64,000 nt of DNA from Chloroflexota bacterium (lineage in GTDB: Bacteria; Chloroflexota; Anaerolineae; CG2-30-64-16): contig JAPLHB010000130.1 of assembly GCA_026389845.1 (NCBI GenBank), positions 1-64,000 on the forward strand. Direction: 5' to 3'. Both the position numbers and the translations under genes were made by a program. Positions 52,737 through 60,905 of this stretch are shown here, piece by piece (position 1 is the first letter of the stretch; every line of letters begins with the position of its first letter). Under the pieces are notes generated by a model, which saw only the letters and a program-made list of their open reading frames with translations, was not told where the DNA came from and ran no database searches.

Positions 52737-53096
52737 ATGACGGGAGAGAAAAAGCCAGGCCGGATCGAGATTGCGCCCCACGCTATCGCCGCCATCGCCG
52801 GCGACGCTGTGCTGCGGTGCTATGGCGTCGTCGGCGTCGCCAGCAAGAACCTGATTGGCGGGCTGGCCGATCTGCTGCAGCCCGACCGTTGGGGCCGCGG
52901 CGTGGAGGTACAGGTACGCGACGGGCAGGTCGTCGTGGACCTATACGTCATCATCCAGTATGGCACGCGGATTTCCGAAGTCGCTCACGGGGTGATGAAC
53001 GGCGTCAAGTACGCCTTGGAACAGGCACTGGGCATCCCCGTGGCCGAAGTCAACGTCCACGTGCAAGGGCTGCGCGGGCAGAACGACCCAAAATGA
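52737..53096 (+). CDS. Asp23/Gls24-family protein (copy 1)
   Basis: 119 residues. Typical Asp23 features: RIEIAPHAIAAIAGDAVLRC near the N terminus, VDLYVIIQYGTRISEVAHGV, and the end VAEVNVHVQGLR. In Firmicutes these are envelope-linked stress proteins, and in many genomes a copy stands before fakA, as here. GGAAAGGGTG precedes ATG at 52737. A second copy lies at 62716. Confidence 0.9.
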   Translation: MTGEKKPGRIEIAPHAIAAIAGDAVLRCYGVVGVASKNLIGGLADLLQPDRWGRGVEVQVRDGQVVVDLYVIIQYGTRISEVAHGVMNGVKYALEQALGIPVAEVNVHVQGLRGQNDPK

Positions 53097-53119
53097 AGCA
53101 TTAGTTGGAGGATCATAGC

Positions 53120-54919
53120 TTGGTAGCGACAGATAGTCCCGCTGTGCGCGGAGGAAAGCCGACCGGCCCCGACGACGGCACTACGCCGTCCCCGCCGTCC
53201 CCGCCGGCACCCAGGAGCATGCCACCCCAGAGCGACCTGGATGGCAGCGCCTTCCGCGACCTGCTCACCGCCGGCCTGGCCTGGCTCGACCGCCACCACG
53301 AAATTGTCAACGCGCTGAACGTGTTCCCCGTCCCCGACGGCGACACCGGCACCAACATGCTGCTGACAATGAAGTCGGCCTGCCAGGAGATCAGTGCGGA
53401 GAGCATTCGCAGCGTGGCCGAAGTCGCCAAGGCCGCGGCGCACGGCGCGCTCATGGGCGCGCGCGGCAACTCCGGCGTCATCCTCTCCCAGATCTTACGC
53501 GGCATCGCCCGCAGCCTGGACGGGATGACCGCATTAAGCGGCCCGGCCCTGGCGGCCGCGCTGATCGAAGGCAGCCGCATCGCCTACAAGGGCGTCAACC
53601 GGCCCGTCGAAGGCACCATCTTGACCGTGGTGCGCGAGGCCGCCGATGCCGCCCAGAACGCCGCCGAGCTTGACCCCGACCTGCGCTTCATCCTGGCTCG
53701 CACCGTACGCGCCGCCGACGAATCCGTCGCCAACACGCCCAAATTGCTGCCCGTGCTGGCGCAGGCCGGCAAGGTGGACAGCGGCGGCAAGGGGCTGTTC
53801 TACATCTTGGAAGGGATGTACCGCGCGTTGATGAGCGAAACGACCGAAGCGACCCTCGCACCCACCGCCGCGCCGGCGGTTGAGCCGCCGCCGACACGCC
53901 CCTCCAAAGGCCGACGTGAGCTGCCACCGCTCGTCTATGGCTTCGACGTGCAATTCCTGGTCGAAGGCGCCGACCTGGACGTCGAGACCATCCGGGCGAA
54001 GATCACCGCGATGGGCGACTGTCCCCTGGTCGAAGGGAGCGAGAGCCTGGTCAAAGTGCACGTCCATGTCCCCAACCCCGGTGTGCCGCTCGGCTACGCG
54101 ATCAGCCTGGGTTTCGTCACCGACGTCATCGTCGAAAACATGGATGACATGCACATCCCGGCCATGCCGCCCGGCTACGATCCGGTGCCTCCGCGCTTCG
54201 AGACCACGACCGCCATCGCCAGTGCACCCCAATCCGAAATCATCCCCGAGACGATTGAGGGGCCGGGCATCGTCGTGGTGACGCCGGGGGTCGGGCTGGC
54301 CCAGGTGTTCCGTAGCCTGGGCACGCACGCGGTCGTCTCCGGCGGCCAGACCATGAATCCGAGCACCCAAGACCTGCTTGAAGCGGTCAATCGACTACCG
54401 GCCGCGGAAGTCATCATCCTGCCGAACAACGGCAACATCGTCATGGCCGCGAACCAGGCCCAGGCGCTGGCCGGGCCGGAGAAGAAAGTCGTCGTGGTGC
54501 CCAGCAAGAGCATCCCGCAGGGAATCAGCGCGCTGCTGGCGCTCAATCCTCACGCCGATCTGAGTCGCAACGTGCAGGCCATGACGGCCGCCCTGAGCCA
54601 CGTCCAGACGGGCGAAGTGACCATCGCGGTGCAAGATGCCCAGTTCGACGGCATAAGAGTACGGGCGGGCGACGTGATCGGCCTCCTGAACGACATGCTG
54701 ACCGCCAGCGGATCCGACGCCGCAGACGTAGTGAAGCAACTGCTCGCACAAATGGGCGCCGCCGATCTGGAGGTCATCACCCTGTACTACGGCCAGCCGG
54801 TCACGGCCGACCAAGCCGCAGCGCTGCAAGCCGAGCTTCAGAATCTCTATGGGAATCAAGAAATCGAAATTGTAGACGGCGGGCAGCCGTTTTATCATTA
54901 CGTCATCTCCGCCGAATGA
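53120..54919 (+). CDS. fakA: Fatty acid kinase subunit A (DAK2/YloV-type)
   Basis: 599 residues. The DhaL/DAK2 ATP-binding domain holds NALNVFPVPDGDTGTNMLLT, SLIMGARGNSGVILSQILRG-like ALMGARGNSGVIL and DSGGKGLFYILEG. A Pro-rich linker (about 245-270) leads to the YloV C-terminal domains (VHVHVPNPGVPLGYAISLG; IILPNNGNIVMAANQA). With a DegV/FakB fatty-acid-binding partner it phosphorylates exogenous fatty acids; DegV is the next gene. TTG at 53120 has GGAGG eight bases upstream. The 30-residue Pro/Ser-rich leader is not conserved. Confidence 0.92.
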   Translation: MVATDSPAVRGGKPTGPDDGTTPSPPSPPAPRSMPPQSDLDGSAFRDLLTAGLAWLDRHHEIVNALNVFPVPDGDTGTNMLLTMKSACQEISAESIRSVAEVAKAAAHGALMGARGNSGVILSQILRGIARSLDGMTALSGPALAAALIEGSRIAYKGVNRPVEGTILTVVREAADAAQNAAELDPDLRFILARTVRAADESVANTPKLLPVLAQAGKVDSGGKGLFYILEGMYRALMSETTEATLAPTAAPAVEPPPTRPSKGRRELPPLVYGFDVQFLVEGADLDVETIRAKITAMGDCPLVEGSESLVKVHVHVPNPGVPLGYAISLGFVTDVIVENMDDMHIPAMPPGYDPVPPRFETTTAIASAPQSEIIPETIEGPGIVVVTPGVGLAQVFRSLGTHAVVSGGQTMNPSTQDLLEAVNRLPAAEVIILPNNGNIVMAANQAQALAGPEKKVVVVPSKSIPQGISALLALNPHADLSRNVQAMTAALSHVQTGEVTIAVQDAQFDGIRVRAGDVIGLLNDMLTASGSDAADVVKQLLAQMGAADLEVITLYYGQPVTADQAAALQAELQNLYGNQEIEIVDGGQPFYHYVISAE

Positions 54920-55014
54920 ACTGATTGCGGATTGCGGAATGAATGTCGTCCCAAGATTCCCTCCGAAATCCGAAATCTAAAATCGCAATACCGCAAAAGT
55001 CACTACTCGCCGCC

Positions 55015-55118
55015 TGTCATTCTGAGCGGGTTCGCCCCTAAACTCTCGTAACGGCGAGCATCCAGCGAAGAATCTCATGCCGCGACGAGACCCTTCGCTG
55101 GAATCTCGCCGTGCCGAA
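55015..55118. repeat. TGTCATTCTGAGCGGG repeat element, copy B (right end lost)
   Basis: Starts TGTCATTCTGAGCGGG and keeps the inner pair CAGCGAAGAATCTC / GAGACCCTTCGCTG, then fades at about 55118 without the terminal inverted repeat. It lies between fakA and degV and creates a false ATG in the degV frame at 55077. Confidence 0.85.
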
Positions 55119-55136
55119 CCTAAATCCGAGGTGTCC

Positions 55137-55985
55137 GTGTCCCAGGTCAAGATCGTCACTGACTCCAACACCTACTTTCCCAATCCCGATCTGATCGCGC
55201 AGCTCGGCATCGAGGTGATCCCGCTGACCGTGCACGTGGGGCAAAAGACGTACGGGGAGCGGGTCAACGCGACCGATGAAGACTTCCTGCGCCGGCTCGC
55301 TCAGGACGCCAAGCTTGCCTCGGTTGGGGCGCCGTCGCCCGGCCAGATGCGCGGCCTGTTCAACCGGCTGAGTCAGACCACCAGCGAGATCGTCTGCGTT
55401 CACGTCTCCGGCGCGCTCAACGACGTGGCCGAGGTTGCGCGCGAGGCGGCCAAGGACTTTATCGGCCGTCAACGCATCGTCGTGATAGACACCGCCACCA
55501 CGTCCGTCGGCGTCGGCCTCATCGTCGAGGCGGCCGGCCGGGCCGCGGCCGAAGGCGCGCCGATCACCGAGGTCGTGCGCATCGTGCGCGGCATGATCCC
55601 CCACATGTACGCCCTGCTCTTCTCCGACTCACTGGAATTCCTGGAGGCGTGGGGCCGGCTGGGCGCGGCGCAGACCTTGCTGGGCACCATGCTCGGCCTG
55701 AAGCCGCTCTCGACCATGGAAGACGGCGACCTGCTGCCCGTCGAAAAAGTGCGCCACTACCCGCGCGCGGTGGACAAGCTGTACGACTTCATCATCGAGT
55801 TCTCTCACATCGAGCAAATGTTTCTGCTGCAACACGGCTTCGAGATCGAGGCCGCGCAATTGCTCGAACGGCTGGAAGTGGTCTATCTCCGCCGCGAATT
55901 CCCCGTCATCGGCTACCCGCCCTCGCTGGCCGTCCATATCGGGCCGAAGGCATTGGGGGTGATCGTGTATGAAGGGGAACGGTGA
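55137..55985 (+). CDS. DegV-family fatty-acid-binding protein (FakB-type)
   Basis: 282 residues. DegV signature segments: VKIVTDSNTYFPNPDLIAQL, VIPLTVHVGQKTYGE, ASVGAPSPGQM, VHVSGALNDV, IDTATTSVGVGLIV. The protein holds a fatty acid whose carboxylate FakA phosphorylates; placement next to fakA supports that role. GTG at 55137 follows GAGGTG; the ATG at 55077 lies in a repeat element and the codons between are repeat sequence. Confidence 0.9.
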   Translation: MSQVKIVTDSNTYFPNPDLIAQLGIEVIPLTVHVGQKTYGERVNATDEDFLRRLAQDAKLASVGAPSPGQMRGLFNRLSQTTSEIVCVHVSGALNDVAEVAREAAKDFIGRQRIVVIDTATTSVGVGLIVEAAGRAAAEGAPITEVVRIVRGMIPHMYALLFSDSLEFLEAWGRLGAAQTLLGTMLGLKPLSTMEDGDLLPVEKVRHYPRAVDKLYDFIIEFSHIEQMFLLQHGFEIEAAQLLERLEVVYLRREFPVIGYPPSLAVHIGPKALGVIVYEGER

Positions 55986-55997
55986 TCTCTCATCATC

Positions 55998-58787
55998 ATG
56001 GACAACGCATTCTCCCGACTATTGAAAGTCATCTCCCTCGAACGCAAGCAGGGCTACCGGAACAAAGCGGTGATCGGTGGCCTGGACAAGTTTGCCAGCC
56101 GATGGGAGGCCGACGCCCGCGCCGAGACCGCGAATGCGGCCGCGGTTGACGAGATCGTCGCTCTGCTGATCGGTTACCCGGCCGTCGAGGACACCGCCGC
56201 GCGCGAGCGCATCGTCGAGCAGATCCTCCGCCGGGCGCGCGATGCGGCGCCGGCGCAGGCTGGCACGGCGCCGGGCGGCGGCGAAGAGCGAGCCAGCGCA
56301 CCGGCCGTGCCGCCGCAGCCTCGCCCGATCGAGCTTGCGCCACAGCACGCGGCCGAGCCGGCCGCCGAGCGGCCGGGCCCGGCCCGGCCCACCAGCACCC
56401 CGACCGAGCCGGCCGCCGAGCCGCCGACCAGACCCGAAACGACTGAGCCTACCCCGACGCGACCCATGCCGGCTCGCAACAAGCCCGACCTGCCGCCCAC
56501 GACGCGGCCGCCTGCACCGGAACCATCCGCAGCCCCCCGCTCGCCTGCGCCCAGTGCGAAGCCTCCCCGTGAGACAGCGCCGGAAGCGCCGGCTCCTGTG
56601 GCCCAACCTGCGACCCCGCCACCCCAATCGGCCCCCGCCGAGTGGATCGAGCGCGCCGAACGAAGCGAGTCTGCGGCGGCCGCGGCCGAGGCGCTCCCCA
56701 AGCCGCGGCATCCCAGCCCCGACTCGGGCCTGGACGCGCCCGTCAACCGCCTGCCCGGCGTCGGCCCCAGCTATGCGGAGAAGCTGGGCAAGCTGGGCGT
56801 CTTCACCCTGCGCGACCTGCTCTACCTGTTGCCGCACCGCTACGACGACTTCAGCCAGTTACGCACCATTGACAAGCTGCGTTGGGGCGAAGAGGTGACG
56901 GTGATCGGTACGGTCTGGAGCATCAAGAGCCGGATCATCGGAGAAGATCGCAAGATGGTCGTGGCCGTGGTGGGCGACGGCACGGGCGAGATGGAGATGA
57001 CCTGGTTCAGCCCTTATGTCGAGCGCCAACTGCGCACGGGCCGCGCCTACACCTTCGCGGGCCGGATTGACAGCTACCGCGGCCGTCTGCTGATCCGCAA
57101 TCCCGAATTTGAGCCGCTCGACCGCGAGCAGTTGAACACGGGCCGGCTGGCGCCGGTCTATCCGCTGACCGAAGGCATCACCGTCCACTGGCTGCGTGCG
57201 GTGATCAACCGGGCGGTCGAGTCGTTTGCGACGCAAATGCCCGACTTCTTGCCCGAAACGACCCGCCAGGAGGCCGGCCTGATGCCGCTGGCCGACGCGC
57301 TCCGGCAGATCCACTTCCCGGACAACAACGATCTGATTACCGCGGCGCACCGCCGGTTGAGCTTCGACGAGTTTTTCCTGCTACAACTGGGCGTCCTCGC
57401 CGCGCGCAAACGCTTCCGCGGCCTGCCGGCTCGTCCCCTGGCTGCGGGCGACGATACGCTGGCCCCCTTCCTGACGGCGCTGCCCTTTGGCCTGACCGGC
57501 GCGCAAAGCCGCGCGCTGGCCGATATCGCCGCCGACCTGCATCAGGCGCAGCCGATGAGCCGGCTGCTGCAGGGCGACGTCGGTTCCGGCAAGACCGCCG
57601 TGGCCGCCGCCGCTCTGTGGGCCGCAGTCGCCAGCGGCTACCAGGGCGCGATCATGGCCCCCACCGAAATCCTGGCCGAGCAGCACGCCCGCTCGTTCGG
57701 CGCGATGTTCGCCGGGCTGACGCATCCGCGGGCGGGCCGGCCGGTGCGCGTGGCCCTCTTCACCGGCAGCCAACGTCGCGCCGAACGCGAGGAGGCGCTG
57801 GCCGCCCTGGCCGCGGGCAACGTTGACATCGCGGTCGGCACCCACGCGCTGATCCAGGGTGACGTGATCTTCCGCGAGCTGGCCGTAGCCGTGGTAGACG
57901 AGCAGCACCGCTTCGGCGTCGAGCAACGAGCTGCCCTCCGCCAAAAGGGCATCCAACCCCACGTGCTGGTGATGAGCGCCACGCCCATCCCCCGCTCGCT
58001 GGCCCTCACCATCTACGGCGATCTGGACGTGTCGGTGATTGACGAGATGCCGGCCGGCCGCACACCGATCAAGACCAAGTGGCTCACCCCGGCCCAGCGC
58101 GAGCGCGCCTACGACTTCATCCGCCGGCAGGCCGCGGACGGACGCCAGGCGTTCATTATCTACCCGCTGGTGGAAGAAAGCGAGCATAGCGAAGCCAAGG
58201 CGGCGATCGAAGAGCACGCCCGGCTCAAGAGTGCTGTCTTCCCCAACCTGCGCGTGGGATTGCTCCACGGCCGCCTGAAAGGCGATGACAAGGATGCGGT
58301 GATGCGGGCCTTCGGCGCGGGGGAGTTGGACGTGCTGGTCGCCACGTCGGTGGTCGAGGTCGGCATTGACGTGCCCAATGCGACCGTCATCATGATCGAA
58401 GGGGCCGAGCGGTTTGGCCTGGCCCAACTGCACCAGTTCCGCGGCCGCGTGGGCCGCGGCCAGTACCCATCCTACTGCATACTCGTCTCCGATGCGGCCG
58501 AGGGCGAAAGCATCCGGCGTCTGCAAGCGTTGGAAGGCAGTACCGATGGCTTCGCCCTGGCCCAGATTGACCTGGATTTGCGCGGACCGGGGGACTTCTT
58601 CGGCACACGGCAGAGCGGCTTGCCCACGCTGCGCACGGCTCAACTAGGCGACCTGCGCACCCTGGAAGCCGCCCGCACCGCCGCCCAACGCCTCTTCGCC
58701 GCTGACCCCGACCTGAGCCGCCCCGAGCATCGCGGCCTGGCCGGGCAGGTGGCGGAGTTCTGGGCGGGGGCAGGGGACGCGAGTTGA
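55998..58787 (+). CDS. recG: ATP-dependent DNA helicase RecG with long N-terminal extension
   Basis: 929 residues against about 690-820 in most RecG. Residues 1-80 form a helical domain, about 85-245 a Pro/Ala-rich linker, then the wedge/OB region (NRLPGVGPSYAEKLGKLGVF) and helicase: LLQGDVGSGKTAVAAAALW, DEQHRFGVEQR, MSATPIPRSLA, VVEVGIDVPNATVM-like and QFRGRVGRG. It reverses stalled replication forks and processes Holliday junctions. Starts 12 bp after degV, so likely the same transcript. Confidence 0.95.
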   Translation: MDNAFSRLLKVISLERKQGYRNKAVIGGLDKFASRWEADARAETANAAAVDEIVALLIGYPAVEDTAARERIVEQILRRARDAAPAQAGTAPGGGEERASAPAVPPQPRPIELAPQHAAEPAAERPGPARPTSTPTEPAAEPPTRPETTEPTPTRPMPARNKPDLPPTTRPPAPEPSAAPRSPAPSAKPPRETAPEAPAPVAQPATPPPQSAPAEWIERAERSESAAAAAEALPKPRHPSPDSGLDAPVNRLPGVGPSYAEKLGKLGVFTLRDLLYLLPHRYDDFSQLRTIDKLRWGEEVTVIGTVWSIKSRIIGEDRKMVVAVVGDGTGEMEMTWFSPYVERQLRTGRAYTFAGRIDSYRGRLLIRNPEFEPLDREQLNTGRLAPVYPLTEGITVHWLRAVINRAVESFATQMPDFLPETTRQEAGLMPLADALRQIHFPDNNDLITAAHRRLSFDEFFLLQLGVLAARKRFRGLPARPLAAGDDTLAPFLTALPFGLTGAQSRALADIAADLHQAQPMSRLLQGDVGSGKTAVAAAALWAAVASGYQGAIMAPTEILAEQHARSFGAMFAGLTHPRAGRPVRVALFTGSQRRAEREEALAALAAGNVDIAVGTHALIQGDVIFRELAVAVVDEQHRFGVEQRAALRQKGIQPHVLVMSATPIPRSLALTIYGDLDVSVIDEMPAGRTPIKTKWLTPAQRERAYDFIRRQAADGRQAFIIYPLVEESEHSEAKAAIEEHARLKSAVFPNLRVGLLHGRLKGDDKDAVMRAFGAGELDVLVATSVVEVGIDVPNATVIMIEGAERFGLAQLHQFRGRVGRGQYPSYCILVSDAAEGESIRRLQALEGSTDGFALAQIDLDLRGPGDFFGTRQSGLPTLRTAQLGDLRTLEAARTAAQRLFAADPDLSRPEHRGLAGQVAEFWAGAGDAS

Positions 58788-58797
58788 TGGTGAATGA

Positions 58798-58850
58798 GCG
58801 AATCGCGTTGATTCGCTGATTCGTTGATTCGTTATTTGCTGATTCTCAAG
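58798..58850 (+). repeat. GATTCG octamer cluster
   Basis: GATTCGCT, GATTCGTT, GATTCGTT and looser variants fill the gap between recG and coaD. No ribosome site is visible beyond AAGGATAACCC just before the coaD start. Confidence 0.7.
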
Positions 58851-58858
58851 GATAACCC

Positions 58859-59386
58859 ATGATCCGAGCACTTTACCCCGGCACCTTCGACCCGATCCAC
58901 AACGGGCACATAGACATCGCGACGCGTGCGGCGCACCTGTTCGACGAGCTGGTGATCGCTGTCTATGATAGCCCACCGAAAACATTATTCTTCGATACCG
59001 CGCAGCGCGTCGGCCTGGCCAGGGCCGCCTTAGCGCACCTGCCCAACGTGTGGGTGGCCCCTTATCGGGGCCTCACGGTCAGTTTCGCCCGCGAGGTCGG
59101 CGCGGCGGTCATGGTGCGCGGATTGCGCGCCATATCGGATTTCGAGTTCGAGTTCCAGATGGCGCTGACCAACAAAAAGCTCGCACCCGACATCGAATTC
59201 GTCTGCTTGATGACCAGCCTGGAACACGCGTATCTTAGCTCGACCATCCTCAAGGAGGTCGCCGCCCTGGGCGGCGACATCGCCGAATTGGCGCCGGTGG
59301 GGGTGCAAGCGGCCCTGCATGCCCGCTTCGTCGAGCTGGGGCCAGAGAAGGCCCAGCTTGCCAAGATGAACACGTCACGCGATTGA
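58859..59386 (+). CDS. coaD: Phosphopantetheine adenylyltransferase
   Basis: 175 residues. Fourth step of coenzyme A synthesis: 4'-phosphopantetheine plus ATP to dephospho-CoA. Nucleotidyltransferase motif ALYPGTFDPIHNGHIDIA, then VMVRGLRAISDFEFEFQMAL and YLSSTILKEVAALGGDI. Slightly longer than the usual 160. AAGGATAACCC precedes ATG at 58859. Part of the recG-to-rpmF run. Confidence 0.96.
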   Translation: MIRALYPGTFDPIHNGHIDIATRAAHLFDELVIAVYDSPPKTLFFDTAQRVGLARAALAHLPNVWVAPYRGLTVSFAREVGAAVMVRGLRAISDFEFEFQMALTNKKLAPDIEFVCLMTSLEHAYLSSTILKEVAALGGDIAELAPVGVQAALHARFVELGPEKAQLAKMNTSRD

Positions 59387-59402
59387 TCGCAAGGGGGGAA
59401 AA

Positions 59403-59867
59403 ATGTTACACCTGGTAGACGAGCTTGATAATCTGCTCCAACGGGGGTTGCGAGTGCCCGGCGGCAAGATCGTCATGGATGAAACCGCCCTCCGCCATCT
59501 CATCGAGGAGATGCGCGCCGCCGCGCCCGACGAGGTGCGGCTGGGCCAACGCATCGCCAGCGAACGCGAACGCATCCTGGCAGAGGCGCGCGGCCAGGCC
59601 AGGCGCATGCTAGACGAGGCGCAGGCGCAGCTCAACGCCCGGCTCGACGAGCAGACGATCGTCCAGGCCGCCCGGCAGCGCGCAAAAGAAATCGCGGCCG
59701 AGGCCGATCAACACGCCGCGGCCTTGAAGGCCGACGCCAACCAGTACATCATCAGCCAGTTCGGCGCGCTGGAGACCCGCCTGCAACGGCTGCTGCGTGA
59801 GGTGCAGGCCGGGCAGCGCGTTCTCCTGGCCGAGCGGGGCCAAGCAGAGACCGGCGGCCAATCTTGA
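59403..59867 (+). CDS. Coiled-coil protein, ATP-synthase-b/DivIVA-like, unknown function
   Basis: 154 residues. A short leader (LHLVDELDNLLQRGLRVPGG) precedes a long charged coiled coil (SERERILAEARGQARRMLDE and on). Nothing enzymatic is visible. Similar genes often sit between coaD and DUF177 in related genomes, as far as I recall. GGGGGGAAAA just before the ATG is a strong ribosome site. The promoter of the next operon overlaps its stop codon. Confidence 0.75.
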   Translation: MLHLVDELDNLLQRGLRVPGGKIVMDETALRHLIEEMRAAAPDEVRLGQRIASERERILAEARGQARRMLDEAQAQLNARLDEQTIVQAARQRAKEIAAEADQHAAALKADANQYIISQFGALETRLQRLLREVQAGQRVLLAERGQAETGGQS

Positions 59868-59892
59868 CATAGGCGCGTCTCTCACCTATAAT
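59864..59892 (+). promoter_or_regulatory. Perfect sigma-70 promoter for DUF177-rpmF
   Basis: TTGACA, exact 17-bp spacer, TATAAT, overlapping the upstream stop codon. The strongest promoter in the window, fitting a ribosomal protein operon. Confidence 0.85.
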
Positions 59893-59900
59893 GGCCTTGT

Positions 59901-59926
59901 GACCGGCACCCCTATCGGTGCCGGTC
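59901..59926 (+). promoter_or_regulatory. 5'-leader hairpin after the DUF177-rpmF promoter
   Basis: GACCGGCACC, six-base loop, GGTGCCGGTC. The stem starts about eight bases after the -10, so it would form at the very 5' end of the mRNA. It may stabilise the transcript; a role in control is possible. Confidence 0.6.
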
Positions 59927-59948
59927 ATCTGTGCCAACGGTAAATCAG

Positions 59949-60500
59949 ATGATCGAGAACCTGACTTTCAACGTCGCCCAACTGCTCAAGGAACCGATCG
60001 GCGCCACGCGCACCGGCCAGGTCGTGGCCGCTCTGCGCCGCCTGGCTCCCGATCTGGCCCAGAGCGAGGCAGCGCCTGATGGTGCGATCGCCGGCCCCGT
60101 CCGGCTGATGCACATTGACAACGGCGTGCTCGTGCAGGGCTTCCTGACCGGTCAAGTGACGTTGCCCTGCGCTCGCTGCCTGGAGCCGGTGTCAGTCCCG
60201 CTCGACGTCGCGGTGGAGGAGATCTTCACCTCGACGATTGACCTGCTCACCGGCCGGGTCGTGACGCCGGAAGAAGAGGACCGGGCGCTCTGGATTGACG
60301 AGCATCACATCCTGGACCTGACCGAAGTTCTGCGCCAAGATGTGCTGTTGGATGTCCCGTTGCACGTCTTGTGCCGCGAGGACTGCCGCGGTCTCTGCCC
60401 GACCTGCGGCGAGAACTTGAACGAAGGGCCGTGCAACTGCGAGCCGGAAACGGACCCGCGCTGGGCAAGCCTGGCCGAGCTGTTGAAGAAGTCCGAGTAA
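59949..60500 (+). CDS. DUF177 (YceD-like) protein
   Basis: 183 residues. NVAQLLKEPIGATRTG at the start and the metal-type cysteines CARCLEPVSVPLDV and CREDCRGLCPTCGENLNEG are the DUF177 marks. It is typically located directly before rpmF and in plants and bacteria is linked to 23S rRNA processing or stability. ATG at 59949 is preferred to GTG at 59931, since the conserved part begins there. Confidence 0.92.
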   Translation: MIENLTFNVAQLLKEPIGATRTGQVVAALRRLAPDLAQSEAAPDGAIAGPVRLMHIDNGVLVQGFLTGQVTLPCARCLEPVSVPLDVAVEEIFTSTIDLLTGRVVTPEEEDRALWIDEHHILDLTEVLRQDVLLDVPLHVLCREDCRGLCPTCGENLNEGPCNCEPETDPRWASLAELLKKSE

Positions 60501-60531
60501 GCTAAAACGGAAACCAGAAGGAGAATCACCC

Positions 60532-60726
60532 GTGCCACCTCAACCAAAACGCAAAATCTCTAAGGGCCGGCGCGATCGCCGCCGCGCCCACGATGCCCTG
60601 CCCGCGCTGCACCTGGTGCGCTGCCCCCAGTGCGGCGCCCTGCGCCGACCGCACAGCGTCTGCCCCGATTGCGGCACCTACAAGGGCGAGACGGTGTTCG
60701 AGATGAAGACTAAAGAGAAGAAATAA
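60532..60726 (+). CDS. rpmF: 50S ribosomal protein L32
   Basis: 64 residues. Basic N terminus PQPKRKISKGRRDRRRAHDA, then zinc site CPQC and CPDCGTYKG. GTG start with AGAAGGAGAA ten or so bases before it. Cotranscribed with DUF177 (31-bp gap) from the strong promoter at 59864, the usual arrangement. Confidence 0.96.
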   Translation: MPPQPKRKISKGRRDRRRAHDALPALHLVRCPQCGALRRPHSVCPDCGTYKGETVFEMKTKEKK

Positions 60727-60760
60727 CCCGACAGAGACACTAGAGATTATCGGGAATAGC

Positions 60761-60898
60761 TGTCATTCTGAGCGAGTCGGCCCCAGACCTCTCGTTACGG
60801 CGAGAAACCAGCGAAGAATCTCGTCCATGCGGCGCTGAGACCCTTCGCTGGTGGCTCGCCGTGACGCACCGCACGGGGTTAACCCGCTCAGGGTGACA
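60761..60898. repeat. TGTCATTCTGAGCGAG repeat element, copy C (complete)
   Basis: 138 bp from TGTCATTCTGAGCGAG to CCCGCTCAGGGTGACA, with the inner pair CAGCGAAGAATCTC / GAGACCCTTCGCTG. It ends eight bases before the fabD start codon, so any ribosome site for fabD lies within the element. No target-site duplication is evident. Confidence 0.88.
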
Positions 60899-60905
60899 CT
60901 CTTGC

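Noticed and set aside
55077-55136. ATG at 55077 as the degV start
   Set aside because: The ATG and the following codons lie in an interspersed repeat; the conserved DegV N terminus begins after GTG 55137.
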